From the NCBI RefSeq assembly GCF_013426205.1, contig NC_089425.1, positions 2,666,001 to 2,730,000 of the forward strand: a stretch of 64,000 nt of DNA, written 5' to 3'. The stretch comes from Metarhizium brunneum. Taxonomy: Eukaryota > Ascomycota > Sordariomycetes > Hypocreales > Clavicipitaceae. The notes beneath the pieces are model-generated. The model was not told where the DNA came from and ran no database searches. It saw only the letters and a program-made list of their open reading frames with translations. Shown here piece by piece: positions 10,370 through 22,352 of the stretch. The stretch's first letter is position 1. Every line of letters begins with the position of its first letter. The position numbers and the translations under genes were made by a program.

Positions 10370-12309
10370 CTAGAACATCTTGTGGATGAGGCGTCTCCAT
10401 GCCGGCAAGGCGGCCACCTTGGCTCTATAGGCATTAATGTCGTCCCAGTCCAGTTCACGACGTCCTGTGTCGACATCGATCTGTGAGGTTCGCAACCATC
10501 CCTCGCGCTTCCAGAGGTAGCCAACGGCCCAGAAGAAGAGAATGACAGGAGCGGCGAGGTACTGCTGGAAGAAGGTCTCGGCCGTCGCCATGCCAGACTC
10601 TCCGGGTGGTGCCGTAATCGCAGAGTAAAACTAGAAATCCCTATGTTAGTTGAAGGGCTTTTTAAAAAAAGTACAGAGTGGCCGGGGGACGAGGCACAAC
10701 TCACCTGTGCCATCAAGACAATGACGCAGAGGAAAAGGCCCAGCCAGGAACCGTAAACTCCTCCTGCAGCTCTGAAGGGAATTTCATCGACGGTGTGACC
10801 ATGGTATGCCCACGCCTTGCGGAACCGAATGTGAGCCACACAGACTGAACCCCAGGTAAAGAGTGTGGCGAGACCGGAGATGGAGAGCAACCACGTGAAG
10901 ACAACGGGTCCGGTAGCACTAAGACTGACAAAGGCAATAAAGCCAAAGAGGATGATGAGGATGACTGAGAACAGAGGTCGGCCAGATTTATCAATGTATG
11001 TAAAGATTTTAGGGGCGTACTTTTGCTGCGCGAGGGCCGTGAGCGTTCGCGAACCTCCATAAACAGCCGAGACACTAATAGACATAACAGAAACAAGGAT
11101 GACGAGATTCATGAAGTGGTCAAATCCGGTAAGGCCTGCGTATTTACCGACGAGGACAAACGGCGATGCCTTGGGGTCATTGTAAGCGCCCGCATTCAGC
11201 AGGGCCGGATCCGTGTCCTCGATGAGGAGCCCGACGAAGAAAAGACCTAGAATGTAGAAGAGGGTGATTCGCCAGAACACCTGCTTGATAGCGGTGGGCA
11301 TGGTCTTGACGGGGTTGTGAGACTCTGCGGCAGCCAGGCCGACCAATTCCGTACCGGAAAATGAGAAGGCTGCCGTCACGAAAACGGAGCAGAATCCCTT
11401 GAAGCCGTTTTTAAAGGCGCCCGGGTTATACCAGTAGCGCGCGCCCCAGTACTCATTGTATCGACCGTCCGAGGGGCCGCCGCCGCAGACCAAGACGAGC
11501 GCGATGATCATGAAGATGATAATGGCACATAGCTTAAATAGGGATGCCCAGAATTCTTCTTCAGCGTAGCCCAGGGCGCCAAAGACATTAATGATGACGA
11601 TGACGACGAGGAACACGGCAATCCACACGCCGACAGATATATCGGCATTCCAGTACTGGATTGAAATACCACACACTGTCAGCTCGAGCGGTAGCACCGA
11701 CGCCCACTGCAGGACATAGTTCCATCCCATGGCGAAGCCCCACGAGGGGTCGATGAAACGGGCTGAATAGGTGTAGAAACTACCGGACACGGGGTACATG
11801 ATGGCGAGCTCTCCGAGCGCGTGGACTAGAGACGAGTTGATGAGCATGTGAGACGTTGCGGTGCTGCGTCACAAATACGTACCGACATTAAACATCATGA
11901 CACCGATGATTAAAAAGTCGATAAAGAGCGATCCCGGTCCCTGTTGAATTGGTCAATCCTCCTTTCCCACCAGAGACATTGTACATATCGACGGGCATGT
12001 ACTTACGCCATTTGCCAGCGCGCCGCCAGAACCGACAAAGAAGCCGGCGCCAATGGAGCCGCCAATGGCAATCATGTTCAAATGGCGCGCCTTCATCGGG
12101 CGCTCCAGCTCGACAATGCCCCAGCCATAGTGCTGCTTCTTGAACGACTCGGCGTTGAGGCCGTTGCGCGTCATGAAGTCGGGGTGCGGCTCGCAGATGA
12201 TGGCGTCCTTGGACACGATTTGCGAGGTGCCCTCGATGGGAGCGTGCGCGGGACCCTTCTCCGCGTCGGAGAAGGGCACAGCGTCCATTTCCTTGTGTTT
12301 ATCCGACAT
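10370..12309 (-). CDS. Amino-acid permease (fungal AAT/APC superfamily)
   Basis: Four exons on the minus strand: 12309-12007, 11940-11883, 11825-10705 and 10630-10370. They give 580 residues, the normal length of the family. The hydrophilic cytosolic N-terminus is followed by the family signature [21 protein letters not shown] in TM1. [20 protein letters not shown] spans the second/third exon junction, and [16 protein letters not shown] is the conserved TM6 region. About 12 transmembrane helices are visible. The C-terminus is cytosolic ([24 protein letters not shown]), typical of general/dicarboxylic amino-acid permeases. It should import amino acids with protons across the plasma membrane. 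Substrate range is not predictable. Short exon 2 (58 nt) is supported by phase and by the motif it completes. Confidence 0.94.
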
Positions 12310-15300
12310 GGTGGAAGCGCAAAGCAGTGTTGCTTGCGTCGTGATGGGGGGGAGACCAGAAGTGCGGCAGGACGCTTATATGAAGCAATGCTCCCCGAGA
12401 CGCGACTTGAGCTACGCCGAGCAGACAACAGGAACTCTCCCTCCAAGGGTGGGAAGCCCCGACATATGAAGCTTTCTTCTGGAAACTTTCCTCATGCACC
12501 AAAAGGGTGGCTTACGGCCGCCGCATGGTCAGCGGCCTTCTCTCGCGCGCTCTTCCAACCAACGCTCCGGGCGTTGATAGCTCTGCCCTCGCGCACAATT
12601 GGCCGCCTGCTCTTGGTGGAGGATGGTTGGCAGATGTCGAATTTCATGTCGTGCTCCCGTGGCAGGGGTGGTTAGCTCGCAGCCAGTGGCGACACATGGC
12701 GTTTTTCTAGACGATCAGCAGCACCACGGCGTGGAAGCAGGACGTCGGGATGGCCTCAGTGGCATAATGGGCGTGGCGTGGGCGCATCCGCGGCCTGGCT
12801 TGCCCGGCGTAGATTGTCACGGCACGCCAAGACGGCAATCTGAAGTCGAGTCGTCGTGGGGTGCTTGGAGTCTTCTTGGACACGTCGTCGTCAAGACTCG
12901 GCCGCAGCTCGATGCCGCCAAGCATGAGGGCATCGCAGCAACAAACGGCCGCAGAACCCCGGTCATGCGCGCTAGCTTCGTCGTTCAAAACGATCGAGAC
13001 TCAATTTCCCTGCATACGAGGATATTGGCCAGCAAAGGGGCCTTGCACGACGAGGAGGATCTTTTGGGCAGCTCGAAGACGTGGCGCTAGCCCAGGTGTG
13101 TCAGATCCCAGGTCGTGGCGCTCTCAGGCCGGCAACTTTGTTCCGAGTTTTGGTTGCAATCTGCGGGGATACGTCTGCGGCCTTGAATGTTGGTCCCATT
13201 TCAAGTCCCGTCTGCGTGTGTGTCTGCGTGTTTACTCCGTACTGCGTGAGCCTGCGAGGCGTGTGCATGTCAGCCGGGGGGGCTGATAACCAACATTGAA
13301 GGCCAAGATCGACATCGAGGCGGCCAGTGACAGCCAACAGCTTTGTGCGTATGACGGTAGAGTCTGGTTGATGTGAGGGAAGAAAGGTACGGAGCACTCC
13401 GTATCTGGTATATCGCAGAAGAAGTGGGTCCGCTACAAAAGCTGCACCTTCGCACAGTCAAAGGATTTAGATTGGTGATAAGCTCGCTTCATGGCACCGG
13501 GTTGGCTTGGAGTTGGCCAGAGTTGGGCGCCATCTCGCGCAATCATGACGCTCCAAGACGCAGTCTGAGACACAATCAACCTCCGTGGCAAACATCCGTC
13601 GCCAAAACTCACGATGCTGCCGCGATACGGCGAGGAGCCGTGGCGCCAAGATTGCCCGTTCTGCCAACATTTGAACCCTTCGAGAAGCATTTGATAGCGA
13701 CGGCGTTCCTCAGAGCACGGCCGGGGAACCAGGAAGTTGCCCCCAATCCGGCTTTTGGTCCGCCCGGGGCGCATCACAATCAAATGCCTCATGTGACATG
13801 TCCCCTTTGCACAATTGACTTTGGCCTCCATGACACGATGAGCTGCCACCTGGTATGAGTCTTGCTGCGCTTTTTAGATGCTGTTTCTGAGACCCGTTTG
13901 ATGCTTAATATAAGCGTTCACGCTCGCTGCTACGCGCCCACGTTTCCACGTTTCCACGTTCCAAGACCTTTTGCTTCGGACCAAGGATTGCTACATGTCA
14001 TCGTGGGTGTCACATTCGCGTGTTGGCGTAGTATTTTCTCACCACCCAGCCACAAATCGCCCCCTCTCATTCGCTAGAGCCAATCTGCGCCCCATAATTC
14101 AAACCCCATTCTGCCCCCACCATCGTCATTCGACTCTCATCAGTCTCAACTCACTCACTCTCTCACTCACTTACTCACCCACCCCGCGGTTTTCATGGTT
14201 GGCATCGACTTCATCAGTTGGCTGTTCGCTTCTCCACCCGTTTTAATCAGAATCAAGTCATGCAGGCAGGCGGGAACGCCTCTCTATGCGGGGTATTTAC
14301 CGCCGCGCGCTATCTAATGTGTCTAGTTCCGCTTTCGTGGCTTAATTGAAACCTGAAAGCATCATTCGTACGGCTCTTGCCAGCTCGGGGGGGCGCAATC
14401 TGTTGCGTTTCAGCATGTTGATAAATCAGGCAAAACGGAACATTCGGCGTTTTTCAGCCTCTGGCTGGAAAGAACCCGCCACGACAGAGTCGGCTATCGG
14501 CTGGCATAGGCATAAGCCTAGTCTCTGACTTCTTCTGCAGCTGCCCGTGATGCCCCCCTGCCGGCCAGGAAATATTCTGGAAGCCACAGTGTCCCTGCAG
14601 TACCTATTCAATACGTAATATGAATTCAATTCGCCTTGTTATTTCTTCCTCCATGGCTCCTCTTGCCACCGGTATTCACTACCCACAGCCCAAGTGGGCA
14701 TATACTACATCCATAGTACCGATCTCACAAGCCGGCATTGTCATATCGGTTCCACCTCCTTTTCCGGGGAAGCGGGTTACCGTTAGTCACTGCATCTGCT
14801 TTGACGGCGGAAGACCACATGTTATGGCCCGAGGTGGCGAAGAGAGCAGGATTCTAGACCAGTTGGCCTGTAATCGAGGCGAGACGCCCTAGACATGGTA
14901 ATAACAATGTCATGACTCGCCTGTGATTGCATTTTATTTCAACGCCATTTATACGCTCGGCTAGCCGTGGTATTGTGAACCGAAGGGCGACTCGGTCGAG
15001 CGGAATGCACAAGAAGCTCAAACGAAGGGGGGAATTGGTCCCGAAGTGTATCAAAACATAGGGTAAACTGTCAAAGAATGTTCAGACAAGGTTTTTTGAA
15101 CAAGCTTGAGCGACACCATACCCTGCACTCAGGGGTTCTTTATTGTTGAATCTTAGCTCAATGCTTTCTACATGTGTGCCATCTATTATTGGGGTTACCT
15201 TGACTACGCGCTCCACGGTATGATGATTCGACAGTTTGGTGATATAATATATGATCCTGGCGTTCAGTGCTAGCCTCTATACAACTCCATATTAGCACTA

Positions 15301-16346
15301 TATTGTCAAGTTAGAGGAGGCAGTTCTGGAGTGATAAGAATTTGACGTGGACAAAGATTTGGAAGAATGTTGGATATATGATGGCGGTTCAATTCGGACC
15401 TTGACTACAATCATAGATACTTTTCAAAGTAAAAGATTGAGCTATGAGTCTAGACCAAAAAGCGGAGAGAGCTGGGACTGGATATTGCTGTAGTATCGTT
15501 CCAGTACAAACGAAAGTGGGTTGGCTTATCGCGTGACATGCGAGTAAAAAGAGTAAGCTACTGTCGTTAACATTTTCAAAATAAGAACTTACAATAGCCG
15601 GCCTGCCTTCTCCATCAACACAGGAGAAGGACGCAGCTAGGTCTAGGCATCTAGTGAGTCATGGTTTTCCAGGGCGAATGTGGGTTCTTCTTCTCCTTGA
15701 GACAATCTTTATAGACAGAGCATTCTCGTACTCCTTTGGAAAGGTTATGTCATAATACCCCTAAGTTTCACACCTAAACAAAGGTCATGTTTCGCCCCTA
15801 ATGGAAGTTCTTCATGTAACTGTCCAAACTGAGTATACTTGCTCTGCGCCATCTCTGGGAGTCGAAAAAAAATACCTCTGGTAAATTGAACAAGTAGGTT
15901 TGAAGTCATTTCGGGACATCATAAATATTCGGAGTAGATATCACACACTTCAACAACTGGGAAGCCCTCTAGAACAGTGACAGATAATATAAACGTTTCC
16001 AACGAGAAAGAAAACAATAACATAAACGAATTCAAATTAGAAGCTTAGTGAACAATCAGCCTCATACCGTGACAAATCTATACCATCAAAACAGGAGCAA
16101 AATGCTCTTTATTCGCCAAATAATATTGACACATCTCTCTCACCAATTCCAATTACCCGCCTGCGACTCTTGCCTACTTAGTTGCCAACGAGTACTCCAT
16201 GTCAACCAAAAGAAAAGGCCTTTACTAAGAACTAGAACCTGCTAGACTAGTCACAATGATTACACTGCTTTGCTTTCTCCGCACCCCAGGCCTGGCTCTT
16301 AATGTTACTACTTAGCCTTACTTGCCCTGATTTGACTGCCACCAAT
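12310..16346. other. 4-kb gene desert
   Basis: No ORF resembles a known protein on either strand. A pyrimidine-rich tract with CTCACTCACT repeats at about 14100-14190 looks like a fungal promoter/5' leader, but no convincing gene follows. At 13386-13405 GTACGGAGCACTCCGTAT is a near-perfect palindrome around the ACTCCGTA motif that recurs elsewhere in the window. The part next to 12309 must hold the permease promoter. Confidence 0.4.
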
Positions 16347-17330
16347 TTAATTGCCACCCTTTTGCTTGCCGCCCTTTTGATTGCCGCCAATTTGGTTGCC
16401 GCCAGTTTGGGTGCCGCCAGTTTGGGTGCCGCCAGTTTGGGTGCCGCCAGTTTGGTTGCCACCAGTTTGGTTGCCACCAGTTTGACCATTCCCGGCGTTA
16501 TTCTGGCCATTCTGTGGGTTTCCACCTTGGTTCTTTCCGCCGTTTTTGAGAAAATCTTCCAAGCTCTTGAGGCTAATCTGCTGTTCTTTCAGGATAATAT
16601 CGAGAGTGTCGGCTGTGGTAATATCATCCGGCGATCGAACGCCTCCGTTGTTGCTGTTCTGGTTACCGCCAGTTCCGGTATTCTGATTACCACCAGCTCC
16701 GGTATTCTGGTTACCACCAGCTCCGGTATTCTGGTTACCGCCAGCTCCGGTATTCTGGTTACCGCCAGCTCCAGTATTCTGGTTACCGCCAGCTCCGGTA
16801 TTCTGGTTACCGCCAGCTCCAGTATTCTGGTTACCGTTGCCCGGTTTCCTGTTGCCAGTACCGGTATTCTTCGAACCGTCGCCGCCTTTCCCACCCTGCT
16901 TGGCGTTTTCAGCCCGCTTGATTCTCATCCCTCGTCTGTTGATAGGATTCTTCGCGTTTCCTTGACCTTTGTTTCCTTGGCCTTTGTTTCCTTGACCCTT
17001 ATTTCCCTGACCTCCATTTCCTCCTAGGCCGCCATCTCCTAGATCATTGTTTCCTTGGTCGCCGTTGCCTAGACCACCGTTTCCTTGGCCTTTGTTTCCT
17101 TGACCCTTATTTCCTTGGCCCTTATTTCCTTGACCCTTATTTCCCTGACCTCCATTTCCTCCTAGGCCGCCATCTCCTAGATCATTGTTTCCTTGGTCGC
17201 CGTTGCCTAGACCACCATTTCCACCATTTCCACCATTTCCTACACCACCGTTTCCTGCACCTCCGTTTCCTGCACCTCCGTTTCCTGCACCTCCGTTTCC
17301 TGCACCTCCGTTTCCTGCACCGCCTTTCGT
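16330..17330. repeat. Coding tandem repeats of the Egh16-like gene
   Basis: Several arrays lie inside one exon. There are 15-bp units (GCCGCCAGTTTGGGT) at about 16390-16490 and seven 24-bp units (GGTTACCGCCAGCTCCGGTA plus TTCT) at about 16660-16835. A long block occurs twice, at about 16990-17090 and 17128-17217. A 15-bp TTTCCTGCACCTCCG array lies at about 17245-17325. All units are multiples of three, so length changes keep the frame. Confidence 0.85.
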
Positions 17331-18122
17331 GACATCTTGTAACGCCACGCAGCCGCCAAACGGCCCAGCGTCAGCCAGGTTACGAATGCGGAGAGTGCAT
17401 GCATTGAGGTCCTTGCCTGTTCCCAAAGTCAGCATACATTTGCAGTCCCGGAGTCTGGATTGGGGTACTTACCGCCCTCGCATTTCATATCAGTAGGCAG
17501 TGGGATCTGGACATCGAAAGCTGTAAATGCGTTTCGTTGAATACCATTCTTTCCGTCGATGCCATCAACTTTGCCAAGTTCCTAGTCGATCCATTAGTTT
17601 GGGAGATAGCTTCACGCTGCAAGATAGAAGAGCACTCACTCGGAAGATTCCCACATTGCTCTTCTCGTCAATGTCGGCAAAGTAGGGACCGGAGCCGTCT
17701 GTGTTGACGACGAAAACCGTCATAGTCAGGGTATCTCCCGGCTTACAATTTGCGATTTGGTTGTTTTGAATCGCAATCTCCGTTTCATTTGCCACGTCAA
17801 TATTCGTTTGCAGCTTGGTCCGCCCACATCCATTGACTAGGAGATTGTCCTTTTCTTTCGTTCGGATAATAGGACTATCCAGTTGGAACGGGGTGGGGTC
17901 CTCGCCGTCGATGGGAATATTTGGGTTCGCTGGATAAGTGTTTTAGCATAAAAGGCAATGGCTGAAAGGGATAGCTGGCAGGGCTCGCGACTTACTGCCC
18001 ATTCCAATACTCGAAGTCTTTCCTCCATCACAAGACGCCTTTTGGATCTTGGAATGAGCGCTGCCCAGAGAGCATAGCGCGCTCAAGGCGAGAAGGCGCC
18101 GGAGACTTAAATGATAGGCCAT
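16347..18122 (-). CDS. Secreted Egh16-like (DUF3129) protein with Gly/Asn/Gln repeat tail
   Basis: Four exons: 18122-17996, 17929-17640, 17581-17473 and 17416-16347, giving 531 residues. It begins with a signal peptide (MAYHLSLRRLLALSALCSLG, cleavage after SA). The Egh16/Mas3-like domain covers about residues 22-205: a Cys-containing N-terminus, NGCGRTKLQTNIDV, an NTDGSGPYFADID block, FDVQIPLP and the family-typical AGPFGGCVALQ. From about residue 206 on it is low complexity: GAGNG units, two near-identical copies of a long GGLGNGDQGNNDLGDGG-type block with GNKGQ pentamers, seven NQNTGAGG octamers, then GGNQTGG/GGTQTGG units. Egh16 relatives are secreted proteins made in appressoria of plant and insect pathogens. 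The biochemical role is unknown. The repeat tail is far longer than in standard members, suggesting a surface-coating or matrix role (inference). Confidence 0.88.
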
Positions 18123-21100
18123 ATCTGCTGTGAGCTACAGAAGAGAAGCTGGCCAAAGCACGTGCGGCGAAAAAAAGGGAAAGAGGGTGATGGTCAGAAT
18201 GTCGGGGGTGCAGAGGAGCCCAGCTCCGAAGAATGTTAATGAGAGAATGTAAAGATACAAATGCGACGATTAGTTGTAGGAAGCTGCAGAAAGCTGCTTG
18301 ACTACATTGGGGCTCATGCGAGTTATTATATAGACTCGGCGTTGAATCTCGTGGTCATCCCTTGTGTGAAGCACAAAAATCCGGGTCAAACTTGGCCAAC
18401 GCAGACAAACGGTTTCGTCTGCACTCGCAATTCATGCAAATTGATGTGTTTCGGCTTTCAGGGCACTCGTTGCGTTGTCAAGCGGGAACATACCAAAGGA
18501 GGGGATTCTGACTCGCAGTGTATCACTTTGCCTTTGTGTCTTTGGGCCAGGCGCGTACTCGGAAAGTGAGCAAATTCGGAACACCAAAAATTGTGGGATA
18601 TTTCTTGAGACATTGGGGGTTTTGGAAAGGCCACGAGCTATGCTTGCTGAGTTGGGCTCGAAATCCGTCTTGACCAAGGCAGAAAGGCGGGGAAGAATTG
18701 GCATTCAAAGGGGCGCATCCAAGATCAACCGGGGCAGAAAGACAAGAGATGTTATGAAGCGGCATCGTCATCTCATTCCACCTTGGGTAGCAGATTTGCG
18801 GTGCCTCACCCCGATGCAACCTTGGATGAAAGCCAGCGATGGAAATCGCATCATCGTTTTAGTCTAGCAGGCTTGTAGTTGTTATTTTTAGCGTAGCGAT
18901 TGACTGCTGTGCCCTAAATAGATGGCGTAGATTGCGTTTTCCCTGGACAATCTCTTGCCCCTTTGCAACTCTGCTTCCTCTCCAGCGCAGGGCTACATCA
19001 TGTCCCCACGATGCAGCCGGTCCAAGAGATGTCACTACCTCGATTCAATACTCGGCAAGGCGGGGGCGTTGCCAGAAGAGGAGGTGCGCGCCGAGAAGAA
19101 ACAGACGAGAGTAAGCTGAATAATGGCACTGCGGCAATAACGCATGACAGGGGCCGATTTCTGACGTTTCTAACCGGAACAACCAGGATGGTGGTAGAGA
19201 GAAATGATTTGACAAGGCCCAGCGGGCAGTCCATTCCGAACTCGTAGAGGGACAGTATCAAGCTTATTTTCGAAGCAGAAAATAGTTTGGCTGACATGGA
19301 GCTCAAGAAGTTCCTGTAGTTGCGCGGCCAATGTTGCCGTCACTTCTCAACGACGTGGAGCCTACTGCGCTTGCTCGATGCGAGATGGCGACGTAGAAAA
19401 CGTCTAGTGAAAACAGATTTTCGGGAAGGATCTGTTGAATGCCAGAGCTGATCGGATCGTCGTGGCGACGGGAGCATCATGGCACCATGGCAATGGCGCT
19501 CTGAGGAAGGGAGCCGTAGGATGAGAGCTCGTGTCGCGGCGAGATGAAACAGTCTGTGATACACATGGCCTGATACCGTCGTCGCCTGGCCGAATGTTTC
19601 GAATCCTTCTTACTCGCGCCCTGTATCCATGCTGTCCATTGCCGCCCGAACTCATCCAATCCTGCCCACATGGCAGCCTGAGTCAAGCCGCGATTCGTTC
19701 CGTCTTGTCGCACGTAAGGTCTGGTACCAAGATGATGCAGCCTCGAGTGTGGAGCTCCATTTTTGGACTTGCACGTGAGGTCTGGTGGTTTTTGTGCACA
19801 TGACTGGCACATGTGACGTCGTCGGTCCCAATCTGGCGCGTTTGGCTTGACCCGACGCTATTCTGTCGATCAGGTGTTTCTAATTGATAATGCATAGGCA
19901 GAGCTCCGCCGTAATTAATACCAGACGTAAACACCGAGTCTCAGTCTCAACTACATTGTCAGAAAGAATGCACCACGTTTGACAACAGATTAGTCTATGA
20001 AAAGGCTAGATGCAAAGGCAAGGATGGCAAAATCATGCTCTATTCTGATAATGATAATCGTCCAAGGTCTAAGCAAAGGGCTGGAGGAAGAAGAAAGTGC
20101 GACAGTGCGCATGGCTGTTCATCCGCAAGCGAGGCTGTTTGCCTATACGCGATCACGTGAGACCCTCAACACAGTTATCCGCCTGTGTGCTCGAAAACAT
20201 GTCCGACATGCATCTGTGACGTTTCAAGGCCTGCCCGAATACAAGAGCCGCTCAATGCCAGAGCCAGAAGCAGTTGACACAAACTAGATTGGTCCATCTA
20301 GCGCCATCTACCGAATGCTCATGTCTCATCCCTAACTCATACGTTGCTTGGCAGCTTGAATGCTCAGTTGCTACGGGATACGAGTCAAGCACTTCCCCAC
20401 ACAAAAGCCCCTTATTACATGTCTGGGTTCGAACTTGAAAGTGTAATGGGCGCTGTACGGAATCACCTCAAGTCGTGTGACTGCAGGGGTATGCACAGCC
20501 ATGCGACACAACAAGGATGCTCCGACAGCTCGAATCGCTCACTAGAGACGCCTCCAAGATGATATATTAAGCCCTACGCCGTCGGCTCCAGAGAAGCAAT
20601 GAAAAGTTTACATACTACACAAATATTTGAACACGCCTAGACGAGGGATATCTTCACGAGACCTAGGGCATAAGGCTCTCACCGACTTCTTTTGTAAATA
20701 GAGCTCTTTAATCATCCAGGCCTTGAAGGAAACCAAAGACCTTTAATGACCAAGACTTGTTATTAGCTGAATTAAGCTATCACCTTAAGCCCTCACTAGG
20801 CCCTTGTCACACGGTGGCACAGTGAAATGCAACACAGAATTTCCGTCTTGTTAGATTTGCAAGCACTTCTTGCCTGCTTGAATCTTTGGTCGCTGACAGG
20901 CGAAGCATGACCACAGGCCAGAGCGAGCCGCAGGCGGTCCCCGACAGAGGATAATTGAAAGGCCAGTGGTCTCGCCCGTTTTGCCTACCCCGAGGACAAC
21001 TTGATGGTTGGCATCACGGTCTTGTAACATATTAGTAGACTAGTTTTGTATAGCGACGTGCCAATAAAGGCTATTACCAGATAGCCCGAGCTATTATGTG

Positions 21101-21319
21101 ATTAGAAGTAAAATTTAGTTTGTGCGAGTGACTCACTCGAGAAACCTAAAATGGCCACACATAACATATGTTAAGAAGGTCTGCGCTCGTAAGTAACCTG
21201 TAATTCCTCCTGTCTCTCTTCAATTATTCTGCAAAATAAGTCAATCGATCTTCCTAATCTTCACTGCCCAGGCTTCATCTCAAAGTTTAATCATTTCATC
21301 TTTCTAGTCGTCATCATCT
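18123..21319. other. Gene-poor region upstream of the Egh16-like gene
   Basis: Contains the Egh16-like gene promoter and scattered short ORFs without similarity or splice support. An old LTR copy lies at 20627-20811. The 120 bases before 21320 are pyrimidine-rich and look like a 5' leader for the unknown gene that follows. Confidence 0.4.
20627..20811 (+). mobile_element. Degenerate solo LTR (copy A of the window's LTR family)
   Basis: Aligns along its length with the copies at 41051 and 43097: GAGACCTAGGGCA, CTCACCGACTTCTT, GGCCTTGA, AACCAAAGACCTTT, TTGTTATTAGCTGAATTAAG, ending GCCCTTGTCACA. It is more diverged, mostly by transitions, and no target-site duplication is left. Confidence 0.7.
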
Positions 21320-22352
21320 ATGGCTGCACCAATCGCACCCCCTTTTTTGCCACTACACGGGCCGCCATCTACTCGAGAACACTGGTTTTTTCTAGAACGC
21401 TCCGAGGAAGAAGGAGCTCATCGACACTTCATGTATCTTTATGCGACCGGCAATATCTATTATCCGTCAGTTTTACACATGGACTGTTTGCCCCGGATGT
21501 CAGGCCGAGACTTTTGTGATACATGCAACAAGTCGGTGCCTTTTTACATTCTGCCGGATCCGAAAACGGCGCTATTAAAGATGGTGCTCCACAATTACGT
21601 TTACCGCCGATGGTTTCGTCCATACCAGAGCGAGATCGATCATATGCGATTTATTTGCAAGCCTATAGAGCCACGCGACGTCCCTGAGGAAAGTGTGCCT
21701 TCTCGATCTACTATCACCACCCTTATTTCTCTGAATAAAGCTATATGCGATAAAACAGAAAGGCGACGCCATGTCTATAGGCTAATACGCCATAGAGCGA
21801 GATGGGACGGCGTCGACTATAAATCATATTCTGCAGCCACTGTTCCGCGCACTGCTCGTCATCATCTGTTCAAAGGCGTATAATAAAGAGGATTCTAAGC
21901 ATATAGGCCCACTTCCCGTCATCTTGGTATCTACGGGGATAGAAGATGGCCTTAGCGCGCCTATTAAATTTGACTCTATCAAGGACAAAATTCGTGGCTA
22001 TGTGGAAGGGATGAATAGAAAGGCCGTGAAAACTACACTGGAGGTAGCTGTTGATTTTGTTATGGGCCTAGAGGCTAGAGAAGCTGAAGTGCTTGGCCTC
22101 CAACCTGATCCAGTATTAGTTTGGCGGGCACACCCCAATGTTATCGAGATGTGGGAGAAGCTCGAAGGAGACCAACCATTATTTGGGCCTAGCTCTCGGT
22201 ACATGGATGTAAAGAAGTGGATATCGTGGCAAGGGACTGGAGAGCAGAGCGACAGGTGGATCATGGACCAATATGAGAAACGGGAGTTCAGGAATTACGA
22301 AAGACGTGAGGCGAGAGACGCAGCTCGCTTGGAGGAGTCGAAAGGTTTATAG
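21320..22352 (+). CDS. Unknown protein, frameshifted or with an unrecognised intron
   Basis: Starts with a good ATG after a pyrimidine-rich leader. The first reading frame runs to 21883 (187 residues: a short Pro-rich start, an aromatic region, then GRDFCDTCNKSV with a CxxC pair, and a basic helical part). A second frame, open from 21786, continues to 22352 (VSTGIEDGLSAPIKFDSI, then a charged Glu/Arg-rich end). The two frames look like one protein. They can be joined by a one-base shift near 21878, or by an intron with a weak donor, for example GTCATC at 21858 to ATATAG at 21906 (49 nt). I do not recognise the family. It sits among old transposon debris, so a recently broken gene is as likely as a live one. 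Confidence 0.45.

Noticed and set aside
12599..13090. 163-residue plus-strand frame
   Set aside because: No similarity, several overlapping frames of equal quality on both strands, no splice or start context.
16589..16894. Open frames on both strands inside the Egh16-like repeats
   Set aside because: They are shadows of the coding repeats, kept open by the repeat unit length.
21773..21836. 64-nt intron candidate in the unknown gene
   Set aside because: It would restore frame but uses a poor donor (GTCTAT) and removes sequence that reads like good protein; kept only as a remote alternative.
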